52,755 nt of DNA. It comes from an uncultured bacterium. Its GTDB lineage: Bacteria; Patescibacteriota; Patescibacteriia; 2-12-FULL-60-25. The notes under the pieces were generated by a model. The model did no database searches. It had not been told where the DNA came from and saw only the letters and a list, made by a program, of their open reading frames with translations. A program made the position numbers and the translations under genes. This document shows, in pieces, positions 34,442 through 41,800 of the stretch (positions are counted from its first letter, which is position 1; every line of letters starts with the position of its first letter). The stretch lies in assembly GCA_937949995.1 (NCBI GenBank), contig CALFEO010000018.1, positions 1 through 52,755 of the forward strand, written 5' to 3'.

Positions 34442-34530
34442 ATCAAAATTGGGTTATTAATCTTATTTTTATCCTAACAAGCCCGTTTATCGAGGTCGAG
34501 AAAATGTCAATGGTTTATGGATTTGTTTAT

Positions 34531-34550
34531 GTGGTATAATGAATTTATTA
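34531..34550 (+). promoter_or_regulatory. Extended -10 promoter for leaderless HD-domain gene
   Basis: TGTGG-TATAAT (box 34535-34540) is identical to the promoter at 2511 and ends 9 nt before the ATG. No SD. Confidence 0.65.
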
Positions 34551-35800
34551 TGCAACAAGAAAATCCTTTTTTAAATATGGAGATCGAGCTTGGAGCCAAG
34601 GAATCAAAAAGATCTTTAGCCAAGGCTTTGCGGGATGCTGAATTATCCGCGAGCATGCAAACCGGACAATATTCGGAATATCATACGGAAGGCGAGAGAG
34701 TGGCAGATCATTATAAGTTGATTTTTAATGTGATGCGCGCAATTAAGTCCGAAGATGAAACAATGGAAATTAATTTACCGGAAGAGATCGGTAAAGCGAT
34801 TTCGGAGTTGGATCCTTCGATCAAAGAGACGGTACGGCAATATCCGAATTTATTAAGATATGTTGTTTTAACTCATGATATTGCCAAACGTGAAGAGAAT
34901 AGATCTTTTAATATAAAAAAATTCAGAATGCCGAGCGCGGATGTGGCGCAAGAAGTAAAGCCCGAGGCAATGCAGATGGCGGTAGAATTTGATTTGTTGA
35001 AAAAATCAATTGAAGCGGAAATGTCGGATTTGGACGGTAAGCTCAAAGAATTACAGAAAGAAATAAAAATTTTGGAAAAAGCGATTAATAATAAAAAGGC
35101 TGACCCTGAACAATTGGTTGAATCTCATAAAAAATTGGAAGAAGATACAGAGACGAAAAAGACGCTTCAAGAAGAAAAAAATCTTCAAGAAGAGAAGTTA
35201 ACAGGAGCGACCGTAGAATTTTATGATGGTTTAAAATCTTTGGGATTGTCAGGCGAGGATATAACAAATTATTTCGGTTTGGGGGTCGGCTTCATTAAAC
35301 ACGAAGAAAAATCCGCAGAGATGGTAAGAGGAATGGATATTCCGGAAAATGTAAAAATATTATTGGCAAAATTAGCGGATGATCACATTGTGCCTTTAAA
35401 TAGATTCGCAGATGCCAAAATGGATGATAGTACGGCGGCGACATTTTATGATAGAACTTACGGAGATTATCAAGATGAAGAGTTTAAATTGTCTATCGCC
35501 ATGGCCTCTTTGGATATATTGGGCTCTGTCAGAAAAGGTGAAAAGCCGGATTTAGCTCCGATAAACAATATTTTACGCGGTAAGAGAGAGTCATGGATCA
35601 AGAAAAAAGTTGCTGAAGAATTGAACGGTATGATACAAAGGGTTTTGGAAGAAGATCCGGACTATGCGGATTTGAAAAATGTTGATTTACAGGATAAAAA
35701 TACTCCGGTAGAGATAAAGAAAAAATATTCGGCCATGCGCAGAGCCGTGGAAGAAAAACTGAAAAGTGATTTAAGGGAAAGGTATATAAGAAATAATTAA
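34550..35800 (+). CDS. HD-superfamily phosphohydrolase-like protein with coiled-coil insertion
   Basis: A 416-aa cytoplasmic protein beginning with an NPF-type N-terminus. The pattern His45 or His54, His109-Asp110 (LTHDIAK), His251 (IKHEEKSAE) and Asp277 or Asp278 (LADDH) matches the metal ligands of HD hydrolases in order. Between the second and third motifs lies a charged coiled coil at about 145-217, unusual for a catalytic HD domain. Substrate unknown; HD enzymes act on nucleotides, cyclic dinucleotides or (p)ppGpp. The last 60 residues are Lys/Glu-rich helix. I rate the HD assignment as probable, not certain. Confidence 0.6.
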   Translation: MQQENPFLNMEIELGAKESKRSLAKALRDAELSASMQTGQYSEYHTEGERVADHYKLIFNVMRAIKSEDETMEINLPEEIGKAISELDPSIKETVRQYPNLLRYVVLTHDIAKREENRSFNIKKFRMPSADVAQEVKPEAMQMAVEFDLLKKSIEAEMSDLDGKLKELQKEIKILEKAINNKKADPEQLVESHKKLEEDTETKKTLQEEKNLQEEKLTGATVEFYDGLKSLGLSGEDITNYFGLGVGFIKHEEKSAEMVRGMDIPENVKILLAKLADDHIVPLNRFADAKMDDSTAATFYDRTYGDYQDEEFKLSIAMASLDILGSVRKGEKPDLAPINNILRGKRESWIKKKVAEELNGMIQRVLEEDPDYADLKNVDLQDKNTPVEIKKKYSAMRRAVEEKLKSDLRERYIRNN

Positions 35801-35811
35801 GAATTAAGTGC

Positions 35812-35915
35812 ATAGTTCATCAAAAGTTTATAAAGTATAAAGATTAAAGTGAATCAAGAGCAACTTGAGAAACTCTTGATGAACCTTGGTCTTGATGAAC
35901 TTTGTACTATAAGTT
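35812..35915. repeat. gttcatcaag / cttgatgaac inverted-repeat spacer
   Basis: Alternating copies of agttcatcaa and cttgatgaac with taaag linkers. The same family lies at about 33557-33660, 38417-38475 and 39716-39800. No gene is present. Confidence 0.7.
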
Positions 35916-35927
35916 AAATAAGTTTGT

Positions 35928-36770
35928 ATGTCGGGAATATTAGTTTTTGGAAACGGGTGGATTGGAAATAAGTTCATCGAGCGTTATCCTGAAGCCAGGA
36001 TGTCGGTTGTTATGATTGAGAAGCCAAGGGATTTGGCCGAAGTTTTGGAATTTGAGGAGCCGGATGCGGTTATCAATTGTGCGGGGCTTACCGGTTCACC
36101 GAATGTGGATTGGTGTGAAACGCATCAGTTGGAAACCGCGATGGCGAATACGTGGCTGCCTATCACGATGGCAAACGAATGCTCTAAGCTGGGTATCCAT
36201 CTCACGCATCTTTCGAGCGGGTGTCAGTTTTACGGCGAAGCTCCGCATCCGGATGGCTGGCATGAGGAGGATTATCCAAATCCTGTGGCTTACTACTCAA
36301 AAACCAAAGCGGCCGCGGATTTTATTTTGGGGGATTTGCCCAATGTGGCGGTTGTCAGGCTTAGAATACCCATGGATCCCATGCCTTCGGCTAAAAATTC
36401 CATTACAAAAATCACTTCGTATCCCAAAGTTATTGATGTAAAAAATTCGGTTACCGTGGTTGATGATTTGTTGGATGTGATGAAGCAGGTGAGTGATAAG
36501 CGGGCGCAGGGAATTTTTCACGCGGTGAATCCGGAGCCTCTTACTTATCGTGATTTGATCAAGTGGTATGAGGAAATTGTGGATCCGAATCACACTAATG
36601 AGTGGATCACTGAGGAAGAAATGGTTGCTGATGGATTAACCGCCAAGAAAAGATCCACGAATATTTTGGCCAATAGAAGGTTGCCGGAAATTGGGATTAA
36701 TATGAGACCAACCGAAGAGGCGATGAAGGATGTTTTGAGGAAATACGCAGAATTGCTAAATGCAAAATGA
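35928..36770 (+). CDS. NRS/ER-like NDP-4-keto-6-deoxyhexose epimerase/reductase (RmlD-related SDR)
   Basis: A 280-aa short-chain dehydrogenase that probably makes a deoxysugar nucleotide such as NDP-rhamnose. It has an N-terminal nucleotide-binding GNGWIGNKF, then CAGLTGSPNVDWCETHQLE, SSGCQFYGEA, a YYSKTKA catalytic Tyr-x-x-x-Lys and SITKITSYPKV. As far as I can judge from remembered sequences, this order and the NVDWCE motif fit the eukaryotic/giant-virus NRS/ER branch better than classical bacterial RmlD. That branch does both 3,5-epimerisation and 4-reduction. No rmlA, rmlB or rmlC is adjacent. It could feed the sugar transferase at 220 or the glycosyltransferase at 40673. Confidence 0.75.
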   Translation: MSGILVFGNGWIGNKFIERYPEARMSVVMIEKPRDLAEVLEFEEPDAVINCAGLTGSPNVDWCETHQLETAMANTWLPITMANECSKLGIHLTHLSSGCQFYGEAPHPDGWHEEDYPNPVAYYSKTKAAADFILGDLPNVAVVRLRIPMDPMPSAKNSITKITSYPKVIDVKNSVTVVDDLLDVMKQVSDKRAQGIFHAVNPEPLTYRDLIKWYEEIVDPNHTNEWITEEEMVADGLTAKKRSTNILANRRLPEIGINMRPTEEAMKDVLRKYAELLNAK

Positions 36771-36775
36771 ATAAC

Positions 36776-36862
36776 GTACAATGCATGATGCATAATGCAT
36801 GATGAACAATGCATGATGCATAATGAACAATGCATAATGCATGATGCATGATGATGGATGAA
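36776..36862. repeat. atgcatgatgcataatg low-complexity tandem repeat
   Basis: About 85 bp of short tandem units built from atgcatgatg, atgcataatg and gatgaaca. It is not in a gene. Confidence 0.9.
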
Positions 36863-36880
36863 AGGGGGATTTTGGGTATT

Positions 36881-36902
36881 AAAAAACGTCGATGATCGAC
36901 GG
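36881..36902 (-). terminator. Terminator after the 93-aa gene
   Basis: On the minus strand CGTCGATCATCGACG followed by TTTTTTA begins 2 nt after the stop codon. Confidence 0.85.
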
Positions 36903-37184
36903 TTAGAGGAAGAAGCGAGAGTCTTCGGCCCAGAGGGCGGCGGTTTTGAAAGCTTCGTATTCGCTGGAAGTGCGCATGTTGGCGATTTCACATTCAAATA
37001 AATCTTTGTTTGTGTTGTTTGAATATGCGGCCACTGTCCATAGCTCGGCCAAACCCGGTTCGTATATATGAATACGGTTGCCGTTTAAGCTCGCCCAGTG
37101 AGCGCGTTGTCTGGCCTCCAAATATTCGGGCACGAAAATGAAATGAATATTGCCAAGGATTTTGATTTCACCGATTTGCGGCAT
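36903..37184 (-). CDS. Small hypothetical protein with strong SD (93 aa)
   Basis: An acidic 93-aa protein with no recognised domain, starting MPQIGEIKILGNIHFIFVPEY. It has a strong SD (AAGGAGGT, 7 nt before the ATG) and its own terminator, like the other small accessory genes. It is divergent from the metallopeptidase gene. Function unknown. Confidence 0.7.
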   Translation of the reverse strand: MPQIGEIKILGNIHFIFVPEYLEARQRAHWASLNGNRIHIYEPGLAELWTVAAYSNNTNKDLFECEIANMRTSSEYEAFKTAALWAEDSRFFL

Positions 37185-37233
37185 TTATTACCTCCTTGCA
37201 ACGGAAGATAACCCAAATCCGGCAAAAAGTCAA

Positions 37234-37272
37234 GGCTTGCGGGTTTGGTTTGAAAAAAGTATGCTATGGGTT
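37234..37272 (+). promoter_or_regulatory. Promoter of leaderless metallopeptidase gene
   Basis: TTGCGG, a 17-nt spacer and TATGCT (37260-37265), then 7 nt to the ATG at 37273. This spacing is why I prefer 37273 to the ATG at 37261, which overlaps the -10 box. Confidence 0.45.
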
Positions 37273-37668
37273 ATGGCTGATATTTTAGATCCTCGGCATG
37301 AAGCGATGGTGGAGCATCTGTTTCAAAGATGCTTGGCGGTTTTGAAAATGCCGGGTTTTGAATTAAGGCCCATGCGTCGCAGATTGCGCGGCAAGGGCAA
37401 ATTCAATTCTTTGACATACGGCTACACCCGGCCCGGAGAGAATTGGGTTGTTATTGATTTATATACCCCAAAAACCATGAAACCGCGAAAAATGGATGCG
37501 ATCTTGCGGGTTATTGCCCATGAATTGGCGCATCATCAAAAACCTCCGCGATATTATCGATCTTGGTTTAAAGTGAAGTTACTGATTCATCATCCGCCGT
37601 TTTGGACGCAGTATAAGCGCAATGTGGCTGAATTTAAGAAAGATGAGATATTGCAACAGTATTTTTAA
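37273..37668 (+). CDS. Small zinc metallopeptidase-like protein (HELAHH)
   Basis: A 131-aa protein with the zinc motif His83-Glu84-Leu-Ala-His87 preceded by an apolar helix (AILRVIA), and a later HHPPFW segment (106-111) that probably gives the third ligand. This layout fits SprT/WSS1-like or YgjP-like minimal metallopeptidases rather than secreted proteases; no signal peptide is seen. An alternative start is 37261. It lies 18 nt upstream of the flavin reductase gene. Substrate unknown. Confidence 0.7.
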   Translation: MADILDPRHEAMVEHLFQRCLAVLKMPGFELRPMRRRLRGKGKFNSLTYGYTRPGENWVVIDLYTPKTMKPRKMDAILRVIAHELAHHQKPPRYYRSWFKVKLLIHHPPFWTQYKRNVAEFKKDEILQQYF

Positions 37669-37686
37669 TTCATTTTTTTGATTTAT

Positions 37687-38406
37687 ATGTCGATGGAGAT
37701 AAAGAAATTTGTTATAGCGGGGCATGAATGTCCGACAAAAGAAATATGCAGAGTTTGGCTGAAGCCTCAAGATGAAGATCAAGTTTTTGATTTTAAAGCC
37801 GGACAATTTATCATGTTGCATGAGTTGAATGAAGCGGGAGAGTCGGTTTTTTCCAGATCTTATTCAATAGCATCGGCGCCTTATCAATCCAAAGAGATGA
37901 TTGAATTGGGAGTAAAATCACAAGGAAAAATGAGTGATAAATTGTATACCTCCAAGATCGGTGATGTGTTTGGCGTGCAGGGGCCGTATGGAGCATTTAC
38001 GCTCTCAAAAGCCAAACGAACCGTGTTATTTGCGGGAGGGGTGGGTGTTACGCCGATTAAATCCATGATTAATGAATCTTTGCATAATGATTCAGATAAG
38101 GAACTGGTTTTATTTTATTCGGGAAGATCTTTGGATGATTTGATTTATCATAATGAGTTTAAGGAGTTCTGCATCAATCATGCGAATTTTAAATATATAC
38201 CGATTATTACACGCGAAATTCCTGAAGATTGGACGAGTGAAACAAAAAGACTGGATCAATCAATGATGAGCAAATATGTTCAGAATCCGGATGAAGATAC
38301 TGATTTCATCATGTGCGGACCCGTGGAAATGATGGATAATGTGAAGAGTATTTTGGAGACGATGGGAGTTGATGTTAAAACGAGGTTGCGCGCGGAGAGA
38401 TACTGA
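37687..38406 (+). CDS. FAD/NAD(P)H oxidoreductase (ferredoxin reductase-like)
   Basis: A 239-aa flavoprotein of the ferredoxin-NADP reductase superfamily that would pass electrons between NAD(P)H and an acceptor. The FAD-binding beta-barrel has RSYSIASAP and the KMSDKLY segment. The nucleotide-binding half has FAGGVGVTPIKSM, LFYSGRSLDDLIY and the C-terminal FIMCGPVEMM. There is no 2Fe-2S domain, so a separate electron carrier is needed and none is nearby. The start is ATG 37687, with another possible at 37693. Confidence 0.88.
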   Translation: MSMEIKKFVIAGHECPTKEICRVWLKPQDEDQVFDFKAGQFIMLHELNEAGESVFSRSYSIASAPYQSKEMIELGVKSQGKMSDKLYTSKIGDVFGVQGPYGAFTLSKAKRTVLFAGGVGVTPIKSMINESLHNDSDKELVLFYSGRSLDDLIYHNEFKEFCINHANFKYIPIITREIPEDWTSETKRLDQSMMSKYVQNPDEDTDFIMCGPVEMMDNVKSILETMGVDVKTRLRAERY

Positions 38407-38416
38407 ATTACAATAA

Positions 38417-38475
38417 AAATAAGTTCATCAAGATTAAAGTTTAAAGTTCATCAGGAGTGTGTTTAGATTAAAGAC
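38417..38475. repeat. gttcatcaag-family repeat
   Basis: Two copies of aagttcatcaag/aagttcatcagg with attaaag linkers, part of the dispersed family also seen at 33557, 35812 and 39716. The remaining spacer to 38544 is AT-rich and featureless. Confidence 0.6.
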
Positions 38476-38544
38476 TAAAAGATAATTAATAGAATTTGTA
38501 GAATCATTAATAAGAAATTTAAGAATTAATTAAGTTTGAATAAT

Positions 38545-39093
38545 ATGAAGGGAAAAGTTTTGTTTGCGGCCATAACGGCCATTATGGTGCCTGTGGTTTT
38601 TTTTGGAGCGGGGTGTAATCCGTTTCAAAGCGCGCAAGAAAAAGCTTCGGAAAAGATTGCGGAAAAAATGTTGGAGTCCATGGGGGGAGAGAATATGGAC
38701 ATCGATATAAAAGATGACGGAGCATCAGTAACCATAAAAGACGAACAAGGAGGAGGAGAAATGTTTTTTGGAGAAAATGTGGAAATCCCCAATGATCTGA
38801 CCGATGTTGTCATTTCTTATCCCGGTGCCGCGCCCATGAGCGTAATTCGTGATTTGGGAGGTTCCAAAGGAGCCATGGTTTCGTTAAAAACCAATGACGA
38901 TGCAAAAGAGATCATTGCATGGTACGAGAAGGAGTATATGGATAAAAATTGGACAAAAACTCAAACCGTTTCCATCAATGACGCGGAAATGCGCGGATTT
39001 GAAAAAGACGGCGATCAATTATTGGTTACGATTGGTCCAAATGAAGAAGAAGGAGGAAGTGTGATAACCATCAGCTGGTCGGCTAAAGAGTAA
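38545..39093 (+). CDS. Lipoprotein of unknown function
   Basis: A 182-aa exported protein with a lipobox-like FFGAGC after a hydrophobic signal (residues 5-22), so Cys24 is probably lipidated. The mature part has a Gly/Asp/Glu-rich region and a C-terminal domain (about 85-180) containing DVVISYPGAAPMSVIRD and NDDAKEIIAWYEKEYMDKNW. That pattern is found in small bacterial lipoproteins that compare solvent-exposed beta sheets, but no function is known. The ATG at 38545 is chosen because it starts the signal peptide. A terminator follows. Confidence 0.75.
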   Translation: MKGKVLFAAITAIMVPVVFFGAGCNPFQSAQEKASEKIAEKMLESMGGENMDIDIKDDGASVTIKDEQGGGEMFFGENVEIPNDLTDVVISYPGAAPMSVIRDLGGSKGAMVSLKTNDDAKEIIAWYEKEYMDKNWTKTQTVSINDAEMRGFEKDGDQLLVTIGPNEEEGGSVITISWSAKE

Positions 39094-39108
39094 TAAAATC
39101 AAACGATT

Positions 39109-39146
39109 AGAATCTCGAGTCAAGGCTCGAGATTTTATATTTTATT
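39109..39146 (+). terminator. Terminator after the lipoprotein gene
   Basis: The perfect 9-bp stem aatctcgag/ctcgagatt is followed by ttttatatttta. Confidence 0.88.
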
Positions 39147-39171
39147 ACACTCGACAAAATTTTGGCATTGG

Positions 39172-39177
39172 TATAAT
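39172..39177 (+). promoter_or_regulatory. -10 box for the tRNA-Pro/Gly unit
   Basis: TTGG-TATAAT upstream of the tRNA pair, with a possible -35 tcgaca 15 nt before it. Confidence 0.5.
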
Positions 39178-39264
39178 ATAATCCTGCGAATCTTATTGGC
39201 TGATAAGCGCAATCGCCTGCAGATTTTGATATTTTCGGTAAATGTTGCTTGTTTTCAGATTCAT

Positions 39265-39341
39265 CGGGCCATGGCGCAGTTGGCTAGCGCGCCTGCTTTG
39301 GGAGCAGGAGGCCGTGGGTTCGAGTCCCACTGGCCCGACCA
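39265..39341 (+). tRNA. tRNA-Pro(TGG)
   Basis: Acceptor CGGGCCA/TGGCCCG, anticodon stem CCTGC/GCAGG with loop TTTGGGA giving anticodon UGG, T arm GTGGG-TTCGAGT-CCCAC and encoded CCA. Confidence 0.97.
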
Positions 39342-39346
39342 GTTTC

Positions 39347-39421
39347 GCGGGTATCGTATAGTGGCTTTTATGACAGCCTTCCAAGCTGTAGAGACGGGTT
39401 CGATTCCCGTTACCCGCTCCA
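39347..39421 (+). tRNA. tRNA-Gly(TCC)
   Basis: Acceptor GCGGGTA/TACCCGC, anticodon stem ACAGC/GCTGT with loop CTTCCAA giving anticodon UCC, a standard T arm and CCA. It lies 5 nt after tRNA-Pro, so the two share a transcript. Confidence 0.97.
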
Positions 39422-39484
39422 TCCCCCTTCGCGTGAAGCTTTGGGGGATTCCACGAGAAATCAGCCCGAAGGCTGATTTTTCGA
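39421..39484 (+). terminator. Hairpin plus terminator after tRNA-Gly
   Basis: The stem atcccccttc...gggggat (39421-39449) is followed by aaatcagcccgaaggctgattttt (39458-39481), the second being a classical terminator. Confidence 0.8.
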
Positions 39485-39511
39485 TTCAGACGGCTCTTTC
39501 TTGAAATCCAA

Positions 39512-39543
39512 AAATATAAAAACTCTCAAAGAGAGAGTTTTTA
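39512..39543 (-). terminator. Terminator after tRNA-Phe
   Basis: On the minus strand a stem around AACTCTCTCTTTGAGAGTT with a T-rich tail starts right after the tRNA CCA. Confidence 0.8.
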
Positions 39544-39618
39544 TGGTGCCGAGGGCGAGGATTGAACTCGCGACGCAAGGATTTTCAGTCCTTCGCTCTA
39601 CCACTGAGCTACCTCGGC
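39544..39618 (-). tRNA. tRNA-Phe(GAA)
   Basis: Acceptor GCCGAGG/CCTCGGC, anticodon stem AAGGA/TCCTT with loop CTGAAAA giving anticodon GAA, T arm GCGAG-TTCAATC-CTCGC and encoded CCA. Confidence 0.96.
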
Positions 39619-39659
39619 TAAAAAGCTTGCATATCATAGCCAAATTCATTAAAATGCGC

Positions 39660-39935
39660 AAGTGCCTTGTCAAAAAATCAGCTTTGGGTTAATATTAGGC
39701 GCGTAACCGCAGGTAAGTTCATCAAGTTAAAAGTAACAAGTTCATCAAGAGATTCCTGAGTTACTCTTGATAAACTTTAGACTTGATAAACTTTAATCTT
39801 AACTACTTAACTCGTTATGAACAGCCTGCCCCGAAAACGAATGAAATGAGTTCTTCGGGGTTATAAACGGCCTGCCCCGTTGAATAACGGGGTTACAAAC
39901 GACCAGCAGCCTGTAGCTAGTGGCTAGTGGCTTAA
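39660..39935. repeat. Repeat-rich spacer between tRNA-Phe and tRNA-Ile
   Basis: No gene is supported. It holds gttcatcaag...cttgataaact repeats (39716-39800) and taactcgttatgaac of the palindromic family (about 39805). Two copies of ggcctgccccg-type blocks follow near 39830 and 39870, then a ctagtggctag repeat (39910-39932). Confidence 0.7.
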
Positions 39936-39943
39936 AAAGTCTA

Positions 39944-40020
39944 GGGCGTGTAGCTCAGTTGGTTAGAGCGTTACACTGATAATGTAAAGGTCCCTGGTTC
40001 GAATCCAGGCACGCCCACCA
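39944..40020 (+). tRNA. tRNA-Ile(GAT)
   Basis: Acceptor GGGCGTG/CACGCCC, D loop with TTGGTTAGA, anticodon stem TTACA/TGTAA with loop CTGATAA giving anticodon GAU, T arm CCTGG-TTCGAAT-CCAGG and encoded CCA. Confidence 0.97.
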
Positions 40021-40021
40021 T

Positions 40022-40046
40022 AAAAACCGTGAAAGCGGTTTTTTGT
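40022..40046 (+). terminator. Terminator after tRNA-Ile(GAT)
   Basis: The hairpin aaaaccgtgaaagcggtttttt directly follows the tRNA. Confidence 0.88.
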
Positions 40047-40063
40047 ATTTTATTTTGCCGTAT

Positions 40064-40076
40064 GTTGTATTATAAT
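40064..40076 (+). promoter_or_regulatory. -10 promoter element of the 157-aa gene
   Basis: TTGTAT-TATAAT, about 50 nt before the ATG at 40126. This leaves a real leader with an SD. Confidence 0.5.
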
Positions 40077-40125
40077 TGTTCAGCTAAAACTGTACGCTCT
40101 TTTTACAACGAGAAAGGATTGAGGA

Positions 40126-40599
40126 ATGGCCAAGATCAAAGATGGCGCGGAGAGGTTGGATTTTTTTGCCAACAGCTTCATGATGAGATTGACCGCTCCG
40201 GGTGATGCGGTTTTTATGTGCGAAAATATCCGTGATTTATTGGTTAAGGTTCATGATGTATTAATTTTGACCAGCATACCGCGGAGTGATTATGCGGTAT
40301 TGGAAAAGGTCATTTCATGTACCGAAAAAGTGTTTGCCGGCGAAGAAAGAGAAGAATTTTTTGATTTGTTTTACAGACTTGGTGTTGTATTGCTTGATTT
40401 GGGTGAAGAGGATTTGGGAATAGCTTGCCAATACCTGCATCATTCTTTTCGCAACCGTCCGCAGACAAGCTGGCCTCCGGCTAAAGCTTATAATCAGGGC
40501 AGGGGCGCCGAAGTAAAAAGGATGGTGCCCATTTTAAAACACGAACAAGGCTTTTTGGAGATTGATACGGCTATAGACATAAGAAGCATTCCTCGTTGA
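40126..40599 (+). CDS. Hypothetical protein, SD-led (157 aa)
   Basis: A mostly helical cytoplasmic protein with no recognised domain; motifs such as MCENIRDLLVKVHDV and GVVLLDLGEEDLGIACQYL suggest a small helical bundle. It has a Gly/Ala-rich SD region (AAAGGATTGAGGA) a few nt before the ATG, its own promoter and a strong terminator. This places it with the other monocistronic accessory genes. Function unknown. Confidence 0.75.
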   Translation: MAKIKDGAERLDFFANSFMMRLTAPGDAVFMCENIRDLLVKVHDVLILTSIPRSDYAVLEKVISCTEKVFAGEEREEFFDLFYRLGVVLLDLGEEDLGIACQYLHHSFRNRPQTSWPPAKAYNQGRGAEVKRMVPILKHEQGFLEIDTAIDIRSIPR

Positions 40600-40601
40600 C
40601 T

Positions 40602-40632
40602 CAACCGCCATTTGTGCGGTTTTTATTTTGAC
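40602..40632 (+). terminator. Terminator after the 157-aa gene
   Basis: The stem accgcc/ggcggt-like hairpin (accgccatttgtgcggt) is followed by a T-rich run. Confidence 0.85.
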
Positions 40633-40672
40633 TTTTTCAATTTGAGTGGTAAATTGTTTGAATTCGCATGTT

Positions 40673-41779
40673 ATGAGAATCGGAGTTGATGCACGGATGA
40701 TGGGAGCTGATAATACCCGCGGAATCGGCCGGTATATTCAGGAGTTGTATACAGCCATGGTGCAAGCCCGGCCTGATTTGGAATTTGTGATTTTTTCCAA
40801 AACTTGTAACCACGCTTTGGCCAAATTTAATAATGTTGAAACGGTGATCGCGGATGTCAATTGGTACGGATTGAATGAACAAATCCGTTTGCCCGGAATC
40901 ATCAGTCGAGCCAAGGTTGATTTGATGCATTTTCCGCATTGGAATGTGCCGATTTTTTATAATGGGCCGTTTGTTTTGACAATTCATGATTTGTTGTTGA
41001 AGCATAATAAAAATAGCGCCAAAGCAAGTACCAAGTTTTTTGCATTGCGTTGGTTAAAGCGAATTGGTTATAAATTGGTTTTGGATAATGCGGTGAAAAA
41101 TGCGGGTGCAATTTGTGTGCCGAGCGGTTTCGTGGCGGAAGATTTGGAATATTTTTTTCCGGAACAAAAAAATAAAATAATTGTGACAGGGGAGGGAATA
41201 CCGGATTTAAGCAAAGGGGCAAAAGGTGCTCCGGATTTTCCTTATTTTTTTTATGCGGGCAGTGCGTATCCTCATAAAAAATTGGATTTATTGATGGAGG
41301 CTTGGAGCGAATTGGCCAAGCTGTATCCTGAAAAACATCTGGTCGTAGCCGGCGAGGTGGATGTTTTTATGGAAAGAGTAAAAAAGCAGGCAAGATCTTT
41401 GGATTTGGAGAGGGTGCATTTTTTGGGGTCGGTTTCGGATGAAGAATTGGGGAATTTATATCAAAAAGCGGATTTATTCATTTTTCCTTCGGAATTTGAG
41501 GGTTTCGGTTTGCCTCCGTTTGAGGCTTTAAGCATGGGAACGCCGGTTGCCGCGTCCCATGAAAGACCGATGATTGATCTTTTGGGTGATTTGGGAGTTG
41601 TCTACTTCAAATCAGGTGATAAAGATGCTATGATTGAGGCTGTCAAAGCGGTGGTGGATAATTTGGAATCAATGCGCAATCAAGCTAAAAATGCAGGTCA
41701 AGCATTAAAGGAAAAATATAGCTGGAAAAATACGGCTCTGCTGACCATGAAAGCGTATGATTTTGCCATAAACAGTTAA
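40673..41779 (+). CDS. GT4-family glycosyltransferase
   Basis: A 368-aa GT-B-fold enzyme that adds a sugar to a glycan acceptor. The N-terminal half starts MRIGVDARMM with a glycine-rich DNTRGIGRYIQEL; the C-terminal half has FYAGSAYPHKKLDLL, the VHFLGSVSDEEL block and FPSEFEGFGLPPFEALSMGTPV, which contains the nucleotide-sugar Glu pair typical of GT4. ATG 40673 starts the family motif directly; an upstream start would add nine residues. It lies next to the DUF4012 genes, fitting a surface polysaccharide role. Confidence 0.93.
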   Translation: MRIGVDARMMGADNTRGIGRYIQELYTAMVQARPDLEFVIFSKTCNHALAKFNNVETVIADVNWYGLNEQIRLPGIISRAKVDLMHFPHWNVPIFYNGPFVLTIHDLLLKHNKNSAKASTKFFALRWLKRIGYKLVLDNAVKNAGAICVPSGFVAEDLEYFFPEQKNKIIVTGEGIPDLSKGAKGAPDFPYFFYAGSAYPHKKLDLLMEAWSELAKLYPEKHLVVAGEVDVFMERVKKQARSLDLERVHFLGSVSDEELGNLYQKADLFIFPSEFEGFGLPPFEALSMGTPVAASHERPMIDLLGDLGVVYFKSGDKDAMIEAVKAVVDNLESMRNQAKNAGQALKEKYSWKNTALLTMKAYDFAINS

Positions 41780-41800
41780 TAGTCCGCTTTGCCGAAAGGC

